NCBI RefSeq assembly: GCF_020215665.1
Contig: NZ_CP084061.1
Span: 1,426,001-1,490,000 of the forward strand
DNA: 64,000 bases
Reading direction: 5' to 3'
From: Blautia parvula
GTDB taxonomy: Bacteria > Bacillota > Clostridia > Lachnospirales > Lachnospiraceae
Below are positions 1-9,170 of this stretch, one piece after another; position 1 is the first letter of the stretch, and every line of letters begins with the position of its first letter. Position numbers and translations under genes: made by a program. The notes under the pieces were generated by a model. The model saw only the letters and a list, made by a program, of their open reading frames with translations. It made no database searches and was not told the origin of the DNA.

Positions 1-166
1 CGGTACAGGATCTGCCGCAGGCGCGGTGGTGCTGGATGAGGAGAGGACAAAAAAGAATCTGCAGCCATTTCTTGGGCGGAAGAGTATATTCTTATGTGTG
101 CAGGAGGACGGGGAATGCGTTAGTCCGGAGATTGTGATGGGGGCTGAAATACTTTCCAAAATATAA
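1..166 (+). CDS. C-terminal end of an unidentified protein (5' partial)
   Basis: An open frame enters at the left edge (codons start at base 2) and ends with TAA at 164-166, giving 54 residues that end in GAEILSKI. Codon use looks coding and the frame is followed at once by a strong hairpin terminator, which suggests a real gene end. The fragment begins with a glycine/alanine-rich stretch (GTGSAAGAVVL) and shows no motif that I can assign. It converges on the phosphohexomutase gene. The family cannot be named without the missing upstream sequence. Confidence 0.5.
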   Translation, partial: GTGSAAGAVVLDEERTKKNLQPFLGRKSIFLCVQEDGECVSPEIVMGAEILSKI

Positions 167-179
167 GGACACAAAAAAC

Positions 180-236
180 GGAGACTGCATTGCCGGGGAA
201 TATATCCATATTCCCCGGCAGCATAGTCTCCTTTTT
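180..236. terminator. Bidirectional intrinsic terminator
   Basis: A long near-perfect hairpin (outer arms GGAGACT/AGTCTCC, inner arms TGCCGGGGAATAT/ATATTCCCCGGCA) is followed by TTTTT on the plus strand and preceded by an A-rich run that serves the minus strand. It separates the convergent partial gene and the phosphohexomutase gene and should terminate both. Confidence 0.85.
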
Positions 237-245
237 CCGTTTTCC

Positions 246-1601
246 TTATCCCTTTGCCAGATTCAGCAGAGATTCCTTTAACTCCGGCACTGCCGCCTTC
301 ACAATTCCTCTTATCCGCTCAAAAGCCTCCGCATCTGCCGCCTCAATCCGGTACGTCATGGCCTGTTCCGTTACAGATTTTCTGAGCAGGAACCAGCCGT
401 CTGCAAATTCAATACGCACACCGTCCATTCTGCTCACAGGATAGCATTCTCCCATCTCTGCCGCCTTATCCAGCCATTTTTCCTGTTCCTCATAGGGGCA
501 GAAGACCCTCAGATCCGGTGTGATGATGGAATCCGGAAACTCTTCTGCCATCTCTGCCAGGCTCCTGCCTTCCTCCTCCAGGATTTCGCACATTTTCAGT
601 GTTGCGTAAAGGCCGTCATCTCTGCCGATTTCCCGGAAGAAAAAATGTCCGCTGATCTCCCCTGCTGCCAGTGCCCGTTCCTTTAAAAAACGCTGCTTGA
701 TGAATCCGTATCCGCTCCGCTCCATAACAGGCATCCCACCGTAAGCCAATATGGTATTCTTCACCAGGGAGGCGCTTTTCTGATCATATACAAATGAACC
801 CGGGCCTCCTTTCAAATACTGACGGATAAAAACGGCAAAGCTTTTCTCACTGGTCAGATAATGCCCCCTGTTGTCAATAAAGACAACTCTGTCCCCGTCT
901 CCGTCATAAGCGGCTCCCAAATCTGCCCCTGTTTCCAGAACTTTCTTACAGACATCTGCAAGGCAGTTATACTCTGCAGGATTGGGGTTCCTGTTCGGAA
1001 AATTTCCGTCGTATCCGCAGTAAAGCCGGCTCACCTCATACCCCATTGTTTCCATGATCTGTGGTACAATTTTACTGGTGGCGCCATCACAGCAGTCCAG
1101 GACTATCTTCAGACTTCCCTTTCTGCAGTTTCTTTCTATGAAAGCCGCGTAGTTTTTCTCCACATTTCTTGTTTCATATGAGCCGTTCCCTGTTAAGAAG
1201 TCTCTCAGGTGCACCAGATTCTCCACCTTTTTGATTTCTTCCGACGTCACCGGGAAATTCCCGAACATCATTTTAAATCCATTATACCGTGCCGGGTTAT
1301 GGGATGCTGTGACCATGATTCCTCCCTGCGGCGCTTCGGTTCCAAATTCCGCTGCGTCCAGAGCGTAATAAAACATAGGTGTGGTCACACAGCCTACATC
1401 TATCACATGGATGCCCGTTTCCATCAGTCCCCGCATAAGAGAGGCCTTCAAAACCGGTGTTGACAGGCGGATATCCCCTCCCACCGCCAGCCGCTTTCCC
1501 CTCTGCAGGGTCCCGACTGCTTTGCCGATGAGGTAAGCATCCTTTTCATCAAATTCCTCTCCGTATATCCCCCGTATATCGCAGTCTTTATAAATACTCA
1601 T
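246..1601 (-). CDS. Alpha-D-phosphohexomutase (phosphomannomutase/phosphoglucomutase)
   Basis: Cytoplasmic enzyme expected to interconvert hexose 1- and 6-phosphates. The 451-residue protein has the hallmarks of the ManB/AlgC-type family: the catalytic phosphoserine in TASHNP (Ser100), the metal-binding loop DGDGDR at 233-238, and the sugar-binding GEISGH at 314-319, followed by a C-terminal phosphate-contact domain. The start has a GGAG ribosome site. It is the last gene of the DeoR-to-mutase operon, 18 bp after the FGGY kinase gene. Its place beside kinases suggests it feeds or drains the sugar-phosphate pool of this pathway; the actual substrate (mannose, glucose or another hexose) is not visible in the sequence. 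Confidence 0.9.
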   Translation of the reverse strand: MSIYKDCDIRGIYGEEFDEKDAYLIGKAVGTLQRGKRLAVGGDIRLSTPVLKASLMRGLMETGIHVIDVGCVTTPMFYYALDAAEFGTEAPQGGIMVTASHNPARYNGFKMMFGNFPVTSEEIKKVENLVHLRDFLTGNGSYETRNVEKNYAAFIERNCRKGSLKIVLDCCDGATSKIVPQIMETMGYEVSRLYCGYDGNFPNRNPNPAEYNCLADVCKKVLETGADLGAAYDGDGDRVVFIDNRGHYLTSEKSFAVFIRQYLKGGPGSFVYDQKSASLVKNTILAYGGMPVMERSGYGFIKQRFLKERALAAGEISGHFFFREIGRDDGLYATLKMCEILEEEGRSLAEMAEEFPDSIITPDLRVFCPYEEQEKWLDKAAEMGECYPVSRMDGVRIEFADGWFLLRKSVTEQAMTYRIEAADAEAFERIRGIVKAAVPELKESLLNLAKG

Positions 1602-1619
1602 GTAACACTCCTTCGCTGT

Positions 1620-3077
1620 TCATCCTTTTCCAAGCTGATATCTCTCTTGATACGCCTCAAATGCACACTGATAAAGCTCATCATATAGAGAGGTAAGCCC
1701 GTACACCGGCTCAATGATGTCCCGGTAAGAAATCATGTGCCCTGCTGCCTCCGGTAAATCATGGTAGCAGGAAGCCGATGCCGCTAAAATCGCACATCCC
1801 ATAGCCGCCCCCGTATTCTCCGGCACTTTCAGCATCCTGTCCAGTACACTTGCCCGTATACGCAGCCACTCCGATGATCTGCAGGCCCCGCCTGTTGTAA
1901 AGATCTCCTGTCCCACACAGGCGCCGCACTCCTGCATATGTTCAAAGGCCAGCCGTTCAGCGTAGGCCACACCTTCCATGAGCGCAGCATAATGAATCTG
2001 CGGATCGGAAATATCTCCTAGGACAAATGCCCGGGCCTCCGGGTCCAGAAATGGAAAACGTTCCCCTCTGCCATGCAGAGGATAACTGATGACCTTCGTG
2101 GGAATCACGTCCATAACTCCCCGGTTCCACATCTCAAACTCTTCTTTTTCAAAAAAATCATTCAGACACCTTCCCCCAATATTGGAGGCGCCTCCAAACA
2201 TCCAGTCCCCGGAGGGCAGTTTGTGTGAATAACTGCTTCCCCCCGCATCGACGAACAGTTCTTTTGTGACTCCTTTTAAGACCATGGTCGTTCCGATGAT
2301 GGAAGCCCAATCTCCTCTTTTGACTGCTCCTGTAGAGACTGCGGACACATAACCATCTGTCGCTCCGGCAGCAACCACGGTATCCGGTGAAAACCCAAAT
2401 TCCTCCGCAGCCTCTTTTGTGATATTTCCTATGACCTGCCCCGGGGGAATCACCGATGGAAATATGCGCCGGTCAAGCCCCAGCACCTCAAGCAGTTCCG
2501 GCCAGACTTCTTCTTTCAGGTCAAACCCGCTTTTCAGCGCATTGGAGTAATCCGTGATTCCATATTCACCTGTAAGCCTGCCTACGATATAGTCTGACTG
2601 ATGCACCATGTATTCTGCCTTCTCATACACATATGGATCCTGCTCTTTTATCCACAGGATCTTCGGCAGGGCAAAGGATGCGTTGAATACATAACCCATT
2701 TTCTTTTCCAGCTCACCGGCATGTTCGTGTATCTTCTCCGCCTGGACAGCCGCGCGCATATCATTATACATCAACGCATTCCTGAGAGGATGCTTCTCTT
2801 CGTCTAAAAGCACGATTGTACCAGAAGTACCGTCTACCGTGACGGCGCGTATTTCCGTCGGCTTTCTGCCCGTCCTCTTAAGTGCATCCACACACTTTTT
2901 TATAACCGTTCCGGCCGCATCCCACCACATAGCAGGGGCCTGTTCATACCAGCCCTCTCTCCTGCTTGTATTCAGCTCCCAAAAGTTGCATGTCCCCTGT
3001 GCAAAGACTTGGCCCTGTTCATCACATATAATACCTCTGGCTCCCTGGGTACCCACATCAATCCCTAAAAAAAGCAT
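1620..3077 (-). CDS. FGGY-family carbohydrate kinase, ribulo/xylulokinase-like
   Basis: ATP-dependent sugar kinase of 485 residues with the two-lobed actin-like fold. The N-terminal phosphate loop reads GIDVGTQGARG (about 5-15), the substrate region contains VDGTSGTIVLLD (about 93-104), and the C-terminal lobe has GGACRSSEW near 398-406. The DGTSGT segment resembles D-ribulokinase/XK-1-type proteins more than classical XylB, but I would not name the sugar. It lies just after the dehydrogenase gene (4-bp gap) and is the second kinase of the operon. Two kinases in one operon imply either two substrates or a step after oxidation or epimerisation. Confidence 0.85.
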   Translation of the reverse strand: MLFLGIDVGTQGARGIICDEQGQVFAQGTCNFWELNTSRREGWYEQAPAMWWDAAGTVIKKCVDALKRTGRKPTEIRAVTVDGTSGTIVLLDEEKHPLRNALMYNDMRAAVQAEKIHEHAGELEKKMGYVFNASFALPKILWIKEQDPYVYEKAEYMVHQSDYIVGRLTGEYGITDYSNALKSGFDLKEEVWPELLEVLGLDRRIFPSVIPPGQVIGNITKEAAEEFGFSPDTVVAAGATDGYVSAVSTGAVKRGDWASIIGTTMVLKGVTKELFVDAGGSSYSHKLPSGDWMFGGASNIGGRCLNDFFEKEEFEMWNRGVMDVIPTKVISYPLHGRGERFPFLDPEARAFVLGDISDPQIHYAALMEGVAYAERLAFEHMQECGACVGQEIFTTGGACRSSEWLRIRASVLDRMLKVPENTGAAMGCAILAASASCYHDLPEAAGHMISYRDIIEPVYGLTSLYDELYQCAFEAYQERYQLGKG

Positions 3078-3081
3078 CCCA

Positions 3082-4137
3082 TCACCTTGATCCTTTCAGG
3101 ACTTCCGGGTTCATAAGAAATCTTGGCATCTCCCCCGCAAAATACCGTTCTGCCTGTCCGAGAACCATGGCAGGACTGTCAGCAAAAGCCTCCACTGTAT
3201 CTCCGCTTTTATGACAACTGAATGTCAGATTATCCAATTCAAAAAGTGGGCTGTCCACAGGTACCGGCTCCACCTCATAATTGTCAATGGCTGCCCCTGT
3301 GATCCACCGTTCCTTCAGTGCCTCATAAAGGGCATCCATATCAACCAGAGGAGACCTGGCTGTATTGATAAAAACTGCTGTTTCTTTCATCATCCTGAAC
3401 TGCTCTCTTCCCATCATACCCCTTGATGTCTCAGAAACTCTTGCATGCATGGAGACGATATCACTGCGTTTTAACAGTTCTTCCAGACTGACTGCTTCTC
3501 CCCCCGCCTCCTGCACTTCAGCTTCCTTCACATAAGGATCATATACCAGCAGCTTTACTTGGAACGCTGCCAGAAGCCTTGCGACCGTCCGGCCAATGGT
3601 GCCGAATCCGATAATTCCTACTGTCCTGCCTTTCATCTCATGGATTCTTCCGAAGTTGGGGAAGTTTTCCAACCAACGGTGGTGTGCCTGCATGGAGGCA
3701 TGACAGCGGCCGATATTTCTGGTCTCTGCGATCATCAGTCCAATCGTCATCTCTGCCACGGCATTGGCATTGTGCGCCGGATTGGCAATGACAGGGATTC
3801 CTGCCTTTGTAGCTGCCTCCAGGTCGATATTCTCAATTCCGCCTCTGTTTGTCAGCAGCAGCTTCAGACATTCAGCCTCCTCAAAGACCTGGGAGGGTAT
3901 GGGGCATTGATGCGTCTGTATCACATCCGCATCTCTGATCTCTCTCATGATCTTATCCGGTACAGGCACGCAGCGGGACCCTGTCGTCTCCATGTTCTTG
4001 ATATAGACCCGCATCTCTTCATGAGACTTTGGCCCGAAATAAAAGAATTTTTTCTCATCATAACGGACAAAGCCTTCTATTCCTTTTTCCATCATTTCCG
4101 GTGGAAGCAGCAGGTCACCAATGCATACGATTTTCAT
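3082..4137 (-). CDS. D-isomer-specific 2-hydroxyacid dehydrogenase
   Basis: NAD-dependent oxidoreductase of 351 residues, SerA/GyaR-like. The Rossmann loop GFGTIG lies at 177-182, followed by Asp200 (LVYDP), which favours NAD. The catalytic triad is visible as Arg261 (NTARSPL), a glutamate in NYEVEP (288 or 290) and His309 (SCHKSG). The last motif is odd because most relatives have a proline and histidine in TPH. The start codon overlaps the stop of the upstream kinase gene by 4 bp (ATGA), so the two are translationally coupled. In this operon it may oxidise or reduce a sugar acid derived from the imported compound; that is inference from context. Confidence 0.85.
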   Translation of the reverse strand: MKIVCIGDLLLPPEMMEKGIEGFVRYDEKKFFYFGPKSHEEMRVYIKNMETTGSRCVPVPDKIMREIRDADVIQTHQCPIPSQVFEEAECLKLLLTNRGGIENIDLEAATKAGIPVIANPAHNANAVAEMTIGLMIAETRNIGRCHASMQAHHRWLENFPNFGRIHEMKGRTVGIIGFGTIGRTVARLLAAFQVKLLVYDPYVKEAEVQEAGGEAVSLEELLKRSDIVSMHARVSETSRGMMGREQFRMMKETAVFINTARSPLVDMDALYEALKERWITGAAIDNYEVEPVPVDSPLFELDNLTFSCHKSGDTVEAFADSPAMVLGQAERYFAGEMPRFLMNPEVLKGSR

Positions 4138-5723
4138 ACATTTCCTCCTTCGGTTCTCATCTCTCTGCTTTCCTGCCTCTGCATATGTGAATCAAAGCAG
4201 GGAAGCAGGCATTTCTGCAGCTCACAGAATGTCTGATAATTTATCTCATACTGTCTTTGTTTATGAGCATCAGGCAGATACGTCCGTCCGATGGTCTTCA
4301 TCTTCTCTGCCCCTTCTTTCAGGCTCGAAAACACACCTGCCGCGCAGCCTGCCACCACCACATCTCCCATAGCTGCCCCCTCTGTGTTTTCCTGTATGGT
4401 CACAGGAATCCCCAGGATGTCACTCAGCATCTGCATCCAGGCACTGCTCTTGCACGGACCGCCTGTGGCGACGATTTCCCGAACCTCATCCGGCCTCATC
4501 CCCTGGGCATCAAGGACAATATCCACGTTCTGCCTAACCGCATAGCAGGTCCCCTCCATCACGGCCCTGAGCATTTCTTTTTTCGTGGAAGTCCCTGACA
4601 ATCCGAAGAATACCCCCCTTGCATTGGGGTTATAGATTGGAGATAATTCACCTGCCAGATACGGCAGAAAAACGATTCCATTCGCCCCGATCGGGGCCTC
4701 CGTCACATAATCGCTCATGACTGTAAAGACATCCTTATGAAGGGTCACTGCACACAAAGTCTCCATATCACAGACAGCCTCTTTCATCCATTTAAAAGCT
4801 CCGCCCGTATTGGACATAACTCCTATATTCATCATATAATCCTTATCCGCATATCCGATCGTGATGAGCCTGTCATCTGTCTTATACTGCTCTCTTTCCC
4901 CACATTCCTGGAGCATGACCACGCTGCTCCCTGTCCCGCAGGAATAGGCCATTTGATTTCTGCTGAAGATTCCTGCGTTCAGTGTTGCCACTGCCGTATC
5001 CGAAGCTCCTGCTGCCACCATAGTCTGTTTTGGCAGTCCCAGTTCTTCAGCGGCTTCTTTTGTTAAATGTCCAATCACCTCATGACAGTCGCAGACTTTC
5101 GGGAAACGCCTCAGATCGATCTGCAGTTTTTCTGCCAGCCTTTCATCCCATTTTTTTTCAAAAATGTTATAGAAATGATAGTTCGTAGCCATAGATCGGT
5201 CAATGGTAAAGCGGGAAGTAAGCCTGTATGTAATGTAGTTACTGCAGTCCAGAAACATGGCTGTCCTGTCATACAATTCTCTCTTATATTTTTTAAACCA
5301 GAATAGTTTTGAGACAATATGATAGGGACGAATCGAGGCCGGATTCACAGAAGCGATCTCTTTTCCGTAATCTCTCTGAAGTTCCAGACTCTCCTCCACA
5401 GCCCTTCCGTCGGCCCATATCATGCCGTTCATCAAAGGCTCTCCGTCCTCTTTTACAGGTGTAAGAGTCGGCGTGTGGCTGCTGACACAAAGAGCCGAAA
5501 CCTGTTCCTTTTGAAAAGCGCCCTCTGCCAAAAGCTTGCCGACACACCATACAAATGCACTCCACCACTCTTTCGGATCATGTTCCGCCTGATTTTTATA
5601 AGGGGTTATCACAGGATAACTCTTATAAGCCGTTATCATCACTTTTTCCATCCTGACACTGTATGCCAGGGCCTTCACACCGTTTGTGCCGAAGTCAAAC
5701 CCCATAAGAATCTTATCGTCCAT
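4134..5723 (-). CDS. Xylulokinase-like FGGY carbohydrate kinase
   Basis: Second FGGY kinase of the operon, 529 residues. The N-terminal ATP loop is GFDFGTNGVKA and the C-terminal signature GGPCKSSAW followed by MLSDILGIPV matches the xylulokinase subfamily pattern (GG...S..W.Q..AD..G.P) closely. A WADGRA segment near residue 108 corresponds to the usual substrate-binding WxDxR region. It is slightly longer than E. coli XylB (484 residues). It lies 21 bp after the URO-D-like gene and overlaps the dehydrogenase gene by 4 bp. Phosphorylation of a ketopentose or related polyol is likely; the precise sugar is not determined. Confidence 0.87.
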   Translation of the reverse strand: MDDKILMGFDFGTNGVKALAYSVRMEKVMITAYKSYPVITPYKNQAEHDPKEWWSAFVWCVGKLLAEGAFQKEQVSALCVSSHTPTLTPVKEDGEPLMNGMIWADGRAVEESLELQRDYGKEIASVNPASIRPYHIVSKLFWFKKYKRELYDRTAMFLDCSNYITYRLTSRFTIDRSMATNYHFYNIFEKKWDERLAEKLQIDLRRFPKVCDCHEVIGHLTKEAAEELGLPKQTMVAAGASDTAVATLNAGIFSRNQMAYSCGTGSSVVMLQECGEREQYKTDDRLITIGYADKDYMMNIGVMSNTGGAFKWMKEAVCDMETLCAVTLHKDVFTVMSDYVTEAPIGANGIVFLPYLAGELSPIYNPNARGVFFGLSGTSTKKEMLRAVMEGTCYAVRQNVDIVLDAQGMRPDEVREIVATGGPCKSSAWMQMLSDILGIPVTIQENTEGAAMGDVVVAGCAAGVFSSLKEGAEKMKTIGRTYLPDAHKQRQYEINYQTFCELQKCLLPCFDSHMQRQESREMRTEGGNV

Positions 5724-5744
5724 TTACACCGCCCTTTCTGCCGC

Positions 5745-6896
5745 TTAACTAAGCGGATATTTTCCATATTCATGAATCGCTTCATACATGGCGATCACAT
5801 TTTTCATGGGCACGCCGCCCTGTATGTTATGGGATGGAGCGCACAGATATCCTCCGCCCTGTCCCAGATCACGGATTCTCTTTTTTACTTCTTTCCTGAC
5901 ATCCTCCTCATTTCCTAAAGCCAGTACGTTTACGCTGTCTATTCCACCATGTAAGCAAAGGCGGCTGCCGAATTCCCGTCCGATCAGAGCTGTATCCATC
6001 CCCGCTGCCGACGGCTGGATCGGATTTAAGACATCTGCTCCTGCATCTATAAAATGCTGAATAAAAGGATAGACACCTCCGCAGGTATGGATTGAGAGTT
6101 TCCCCTGGGGATTGTGTTTCCGAAATTCCCGTTTCACATGGTTCCATTCTATTTCATGGCGGGGTTTTACCACCTGTTCGTAATATGCAGGATTGATCAG
6201 AGGACCGTTCTGAGTCCCCACATCTTCCCCGTTCAGTCGGACATAAGAGAGATACTCTCCTATGGTATCCATCACCATAGTCTCTACTTTCATCTGGATT
6301 TCCCTTGTTTTATCCATGATGGCTTCCACGATTTCCGGTTCTGTATAGAGGTATGCCAGATAATCTTCAAAGCCTAACAGGAACTGTCCCATCTCAAAAA
6401 GATGTCCACCCACCTGGCAGGTAAGGGCAAAGTCTGTCTCCTTATAAAGACTCCTCACCAGCGGCACCGCCAAATCCGGGTCATAGAGTTCCTCCGGTTC
6501 TGGCCAGTGATAGGCATAGACGTCCGCTACATCCTCGATTCCGGCCAGAGGCGCATCTCCATTGATGTACATAAAATCCGTCTCTGTATCCCAGATTTTC
6601 TTTCTGAGAACGCCCCACTGGTCCCGGAATTCATCCTGTTCGATGGAAAAATTCTTCGGCACAAATGCATTTGCAGAAAAATGCATGATGTCAATATCCA
6701 GCTTTTCCAATACCTCCGCAGAGGCAAATGCGTGATTACAGTCATCCCACCAATACGGCTCAAAGGGCACATGCAGATATTCGCACAGCTCTATGTACGC
6801 CGGCGGCGCAATGGTCATATCACAGGGAACCCGGTCCGGCTCCCGGTGGTTCAGTGCAGTCTCGACACGTTCTCTTCTGGTATATACTTTTCCCAT
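5745..6896 (-). CDS. URO-D superfamily protein, MtaA/CmuA-like
   Basis: A 383-residue member of the uroporphyrinogen decarboxylase superfamily. It is unlikely to be HemE: it sits in a sugar operon and carries the zinc-type His-x-Cys...Cys set seen in methylcobamide methyltransferases (MtaA/CmuA): His270 and Cys272 in IHTCGG, and Cys352 in GYLCAPSH. I chose the ATG at 6896 because GGAGG lies 6 nt before it; an in-frame ATG two codons upstream directly abuts the ribosome site. It follows the ABC ATPase gene almost without a gap. Function is unknown; methyl or other one-carbon chemistry on the imported compound is a possibility, but no corrinoid protein gene is present nearby. Confidence 0.8.
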   Translation of the reverse strand: MGKVYTRRERVETALNHREPDRVPCDMTIAPPAYIELCEYLHVPFEPYWWDDCNHAFASAEVLEKLDIDIMHFSANAFVPKNFSIEQDEFRDQWGVLRKKIWDTETDFMYINGDAPLAGIEDVADVYAYHWPEPEELYDPDLAVPLVRSLYKETDFALTCQVGGHLFEMGQFLLGFEDYLAYLYTEPEIVEAIMDKTREIQMKVETMVMDTIGEYLSYVRLNGEDVGTQNGPLINPAYYEQVVKPRHEIEWNHVKREFRKHNPQGKLSIHTCGGVYPFIQHFIDAGADVLNPIQPSAAGMDTALIGREFGSRLCLHGGIDSVNVLALGNEEDVRKEVKKRIRDLGQGGGYLCAPSHNIQGGVPMKNVIAMYEAIHEYGKYPLS

Positions 6897-6898
6897 AA

Positions 6899-8026
6899 TC
6901 ATCCTCCATTTCTTTGTCCCTGTTCCCTCACACGCTCTCCTGTTTCCCTGTCAAAGAGGTACAGCAAATCTTCCTTCATTTTCACATATATCCTGCTCCC
7001 TTTTTGGAAAACCAGCATATCTTCTATCACAATTGTAAGAAAATCCTCCAGGATACGAATACTGATGATTCTCTCATCCCCCAGATTTTCAAATACATCC
7101 ACGGTAAACTGTGCATCATAGTCTTTCTCATCGGCGATCACAATGCTGGTAGGCCGGATTCCCATGGTATACTGCTGTCCGTCTTCCAGAATGGAATGAA
7201 ACTTAGCCGGTGCCTTTATCCTGGTGCCATCCAGCAGGAGAAAACAAAAGCCGCCGTCCGCTTTCTGCACAGTCACTGGCAGCAGATTCATCGGAGGTTC
7301 GCCGATGAAATCTGCTACAAATATATTGACCGGGTCATTGTATATCTCATCCGGCGTCCCATACTGCTGCAGCACTCCCAGTTTCATGATTGCAATATGA
7401 TCAGCCAGGGATAACGCCTCCATCTGGTCATGGGTCACCAGAATCGTGGTACATTTAATCTCTTTGTGCAGTCTTTTGATCTCTCCCCTTAAAATCTGTC
7501 TCATCTTCCCATCCAGGTGAGACAATGGTTCATCCAGCAACAGGATTCTCGGATTCCTTACCAAGGCCCTGGCTATATTGACCCTCTGCTTCTGTCCTCC
7601 GCTCAGACCCTCCACTTTTGCATCCAGCAGTTCTTCCACCTTCATGGTCTTAGCAATCTTCCTGACTCTCTGGTCAATTTCTTTCTTGTCTACTTTGTTC
7701 GCCTTCAGACAAAAGGCGATGTTATTGTACACTGACAGGGGTGGATATAAAGCATAATCTTCAAATGCCAGTCCTATTTTCCGCTCTTTCGGATGGATGT
7801 CATTGATGACCATATCACCAATGGCAATCTCACCTTTTGTGATCTCCTCAAGTCCTGCGATCATGCGGAGCGTCGTGGATTTCCCGCATCCGGAAGGGCC
7901 CAGAATGCCGAGAAACGTACCGTCTTCAATCTCCAGATTCAGGTTGTTTACTGCATAGACGCCGTCCTTTTTTCCATTGCCCTGGTCATACATCTTGTAC
8001 AGATTCTGCAGTTTTAAATTAGCCAT
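6899..8026 (-). CDS. Sugar ABC transporter ATP-binding protein (UgpC/MsmK type), copy 1
   Basis: Energises import of the operon's sugar at the inner face of the membrane. The protein has Walker A GPSGCGKST, the Q-loop region, signature LSGGQKQR, Walker B LLLDEP, the H-loop VTHD and a C-terminal OB-type (TOBE) domain typical of the MalK/UgpC branch. ATG at 8026 (375 residues) is preferred over the upstream GTG because a GGTGG ribosome site lies 5 nt before it. It overlaps the second ATPase gene by 8 bp. Two adjacent, different MalK-like ATPases in one operon suggest a heterodimeric ATPase pair, since there are also two different permeases. Confidence 0.9.
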   Translation of the reverse strand: MANLKLQNLYKMYDQGNGKKDGVYAVNNLNLEIEDGTFLGILGPSGCGKSTTLRMIAGLEEITKGEIAIGDMVINDIHPKERKIGLAFEDYALYPPLSVYNNIAFCLKANKVDKKEIDQRVRKIAKTMKVEELLDAKVEGLSGGQKQRVNIARALVRNPRILLLDEPLSHLDGKMRQILRGEIKRLHKEIKCTTILVTHDQMEALSLADHIAIMKLGVLQQYGTPDEIYNDPVNIFVADFIGEPPMNLLPVTVQKADGGFCFLLLDGTRIKAPAKFHSILEDGQQYTMGIRPTSIVIADEKDYDAQFTVDVFENLGDERIISIRILEDFLTIVIEDMLVFQKGSRIYVKMKEDLLYLFDRETGERVREQGQRNGG

Positions 8027-9161
8027 TCTTTCCACCGCCTCTCATGACTTCCTCATTGTGGCGCACCAGGTATTCCTTTGTCTCACTGTGAAAGAAAATA
8101 CCTTTATCCATGTTAAAATGAAGATAAATCGCCTCATCGATCTCAAATCTCTCATCCACATGTACAATAAAACGTATCATATCATCACCAAGGCTTACTG
8201 TAAGCTCCACTTTATTTCCAAGCGGTTCATGGGTATAGATCTTCCCCCGGACATATCCTTTTCGCGGCTCTCTGCTGTAGTCAATCGCCCAGCCCCTGAA
8301 GCCGATATCCACATCTTTTACCCCCGCACACTGCAGTCTCTCCCCCACGTCATCCGGCACCGGATAGACTTCCTCTCCATAGGGGAGACGGATACCGGTT
8401 CTTCCTTTTTCCTCCGTCACACACCCCTTTAGGATATTGATCTCACAGTCTCCGAAAAGCTTTGCCACAAATTCCGTCTCAGGCAGGTAATAGACCTCAT
8501 TCCCTGTCCCTACCTGGCAGATACTGCCCTCATGGATAACCGCTATCCTGTCTCCAAGGCTCATTGCCTCCGTATAGTCATGTGTCACATAGATTGTCGT
8601 GGTGTGAAATGCTTCCTGCATGGATTTCAATTCCTTGCGCATGGAATTCCTGAGCTTTGCATCCAGATGGGCCAGCGGTTCATCCATAAGAAATACATTC
8701 GGATTTCTTACCAGGGCACGTCCCAGTGCAATCCTCTGCCGCTGCCCATTGCTGGCCTGAGTGGGTTTCCGTTCCAGAAGCTCGGATATATTCATCATCG
8801 CTGCAACTCTTTTCACCTCGCGGTCCACCACTTCCTCCGGCTGCCGGTACTTTTTCGTTCTCATGCTGGAAGCGATGTTTTCGTATACCGTTTTGTGAGG
8901 ATACAGGGCATAATTTTCAAACACCATGGCCACATCCCGCTCCCTTGGCTCCACATAATTCATATATGCATCGTCAAACAGGATATCCCCTTCCTCCGGG
9001 TCTGAGATGCCGGCTATCAGATTCAAAACAGAGGTTTTTCCGGCGCCTGCAGGACCGAAGATCACATAGAATTCATTGTCTTTTACATCAATGGATACAT
9101 CCTTCAGCGCTGTGATGCTGCCATATTTTTTTGTCACATGATCCAGTCTGATTCTCGCCAT
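8019..9161 (-). CDS. Sugar ABC transporter ATP-binding protein (UgpC/MsmK type), copy 2
   Basis: Second MalK-like ATPase, about 380 residues, with Walker A GPAGAGKTS, Walker B FLMDEP, H-loop VTHD and a C-terminal regulatory domain. Its ABC signature is degenerate: ASNGQRQR replaces the canonical LSGGQ, whereas the adjacent copy keeps LSGGQ. This asymmetry is typical of heterodimeric ATPases with one weakened site, so the pair probably works together; that is inference. ATG at 9161 follows AGGTG by 6 nt; a GTG at 9170 is an alternative. The gene begins about 10 bp after the permease stop and is part of the same operon. Confidence 0.88.
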   Translation of the reverse strand: MARIRLDHVTKKYGSITALKDVSIDVKDNEFYVIFGPAGAGKTSVLNLIAGISDPEEGDILFDDAYMNYVEPRERDVAMVFENYALYPHKTVYENIASSMRTKKYRQPEEVVDREVKRVAAMMNISELLERKPTQASNGQRQRIALGRALVRNPNVFLMDEPLAHLDAKLRNSMRKELKSMQEAFHTTTIYVTHDYTEAMSLGDRIAVIHEGSICQVGTGNEVYYLPETEFVAKLFGDCEINILKGCVTEEKGRTGIRLPYGEEVYPVPDDVGERLQCAGVKDVDIGFRGWAIDYSREPRKGYVRGKIYTHEPLGNKVELTVSLGDDMIRFIVHVDERFEIDEAIYLHFNMDKGIFFHSETKEYLVRHNEEVMRGGGKNG

Positions 9162-9170
9162 TTTATTCAC

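Noticed and set aside
5745-6896. Calling the URO-D-like gene hemE
   Set aside because: The sugar operon context and the His-x-Cys...Cys set argue for a methyltransferase-like relative, not haem synthesis.
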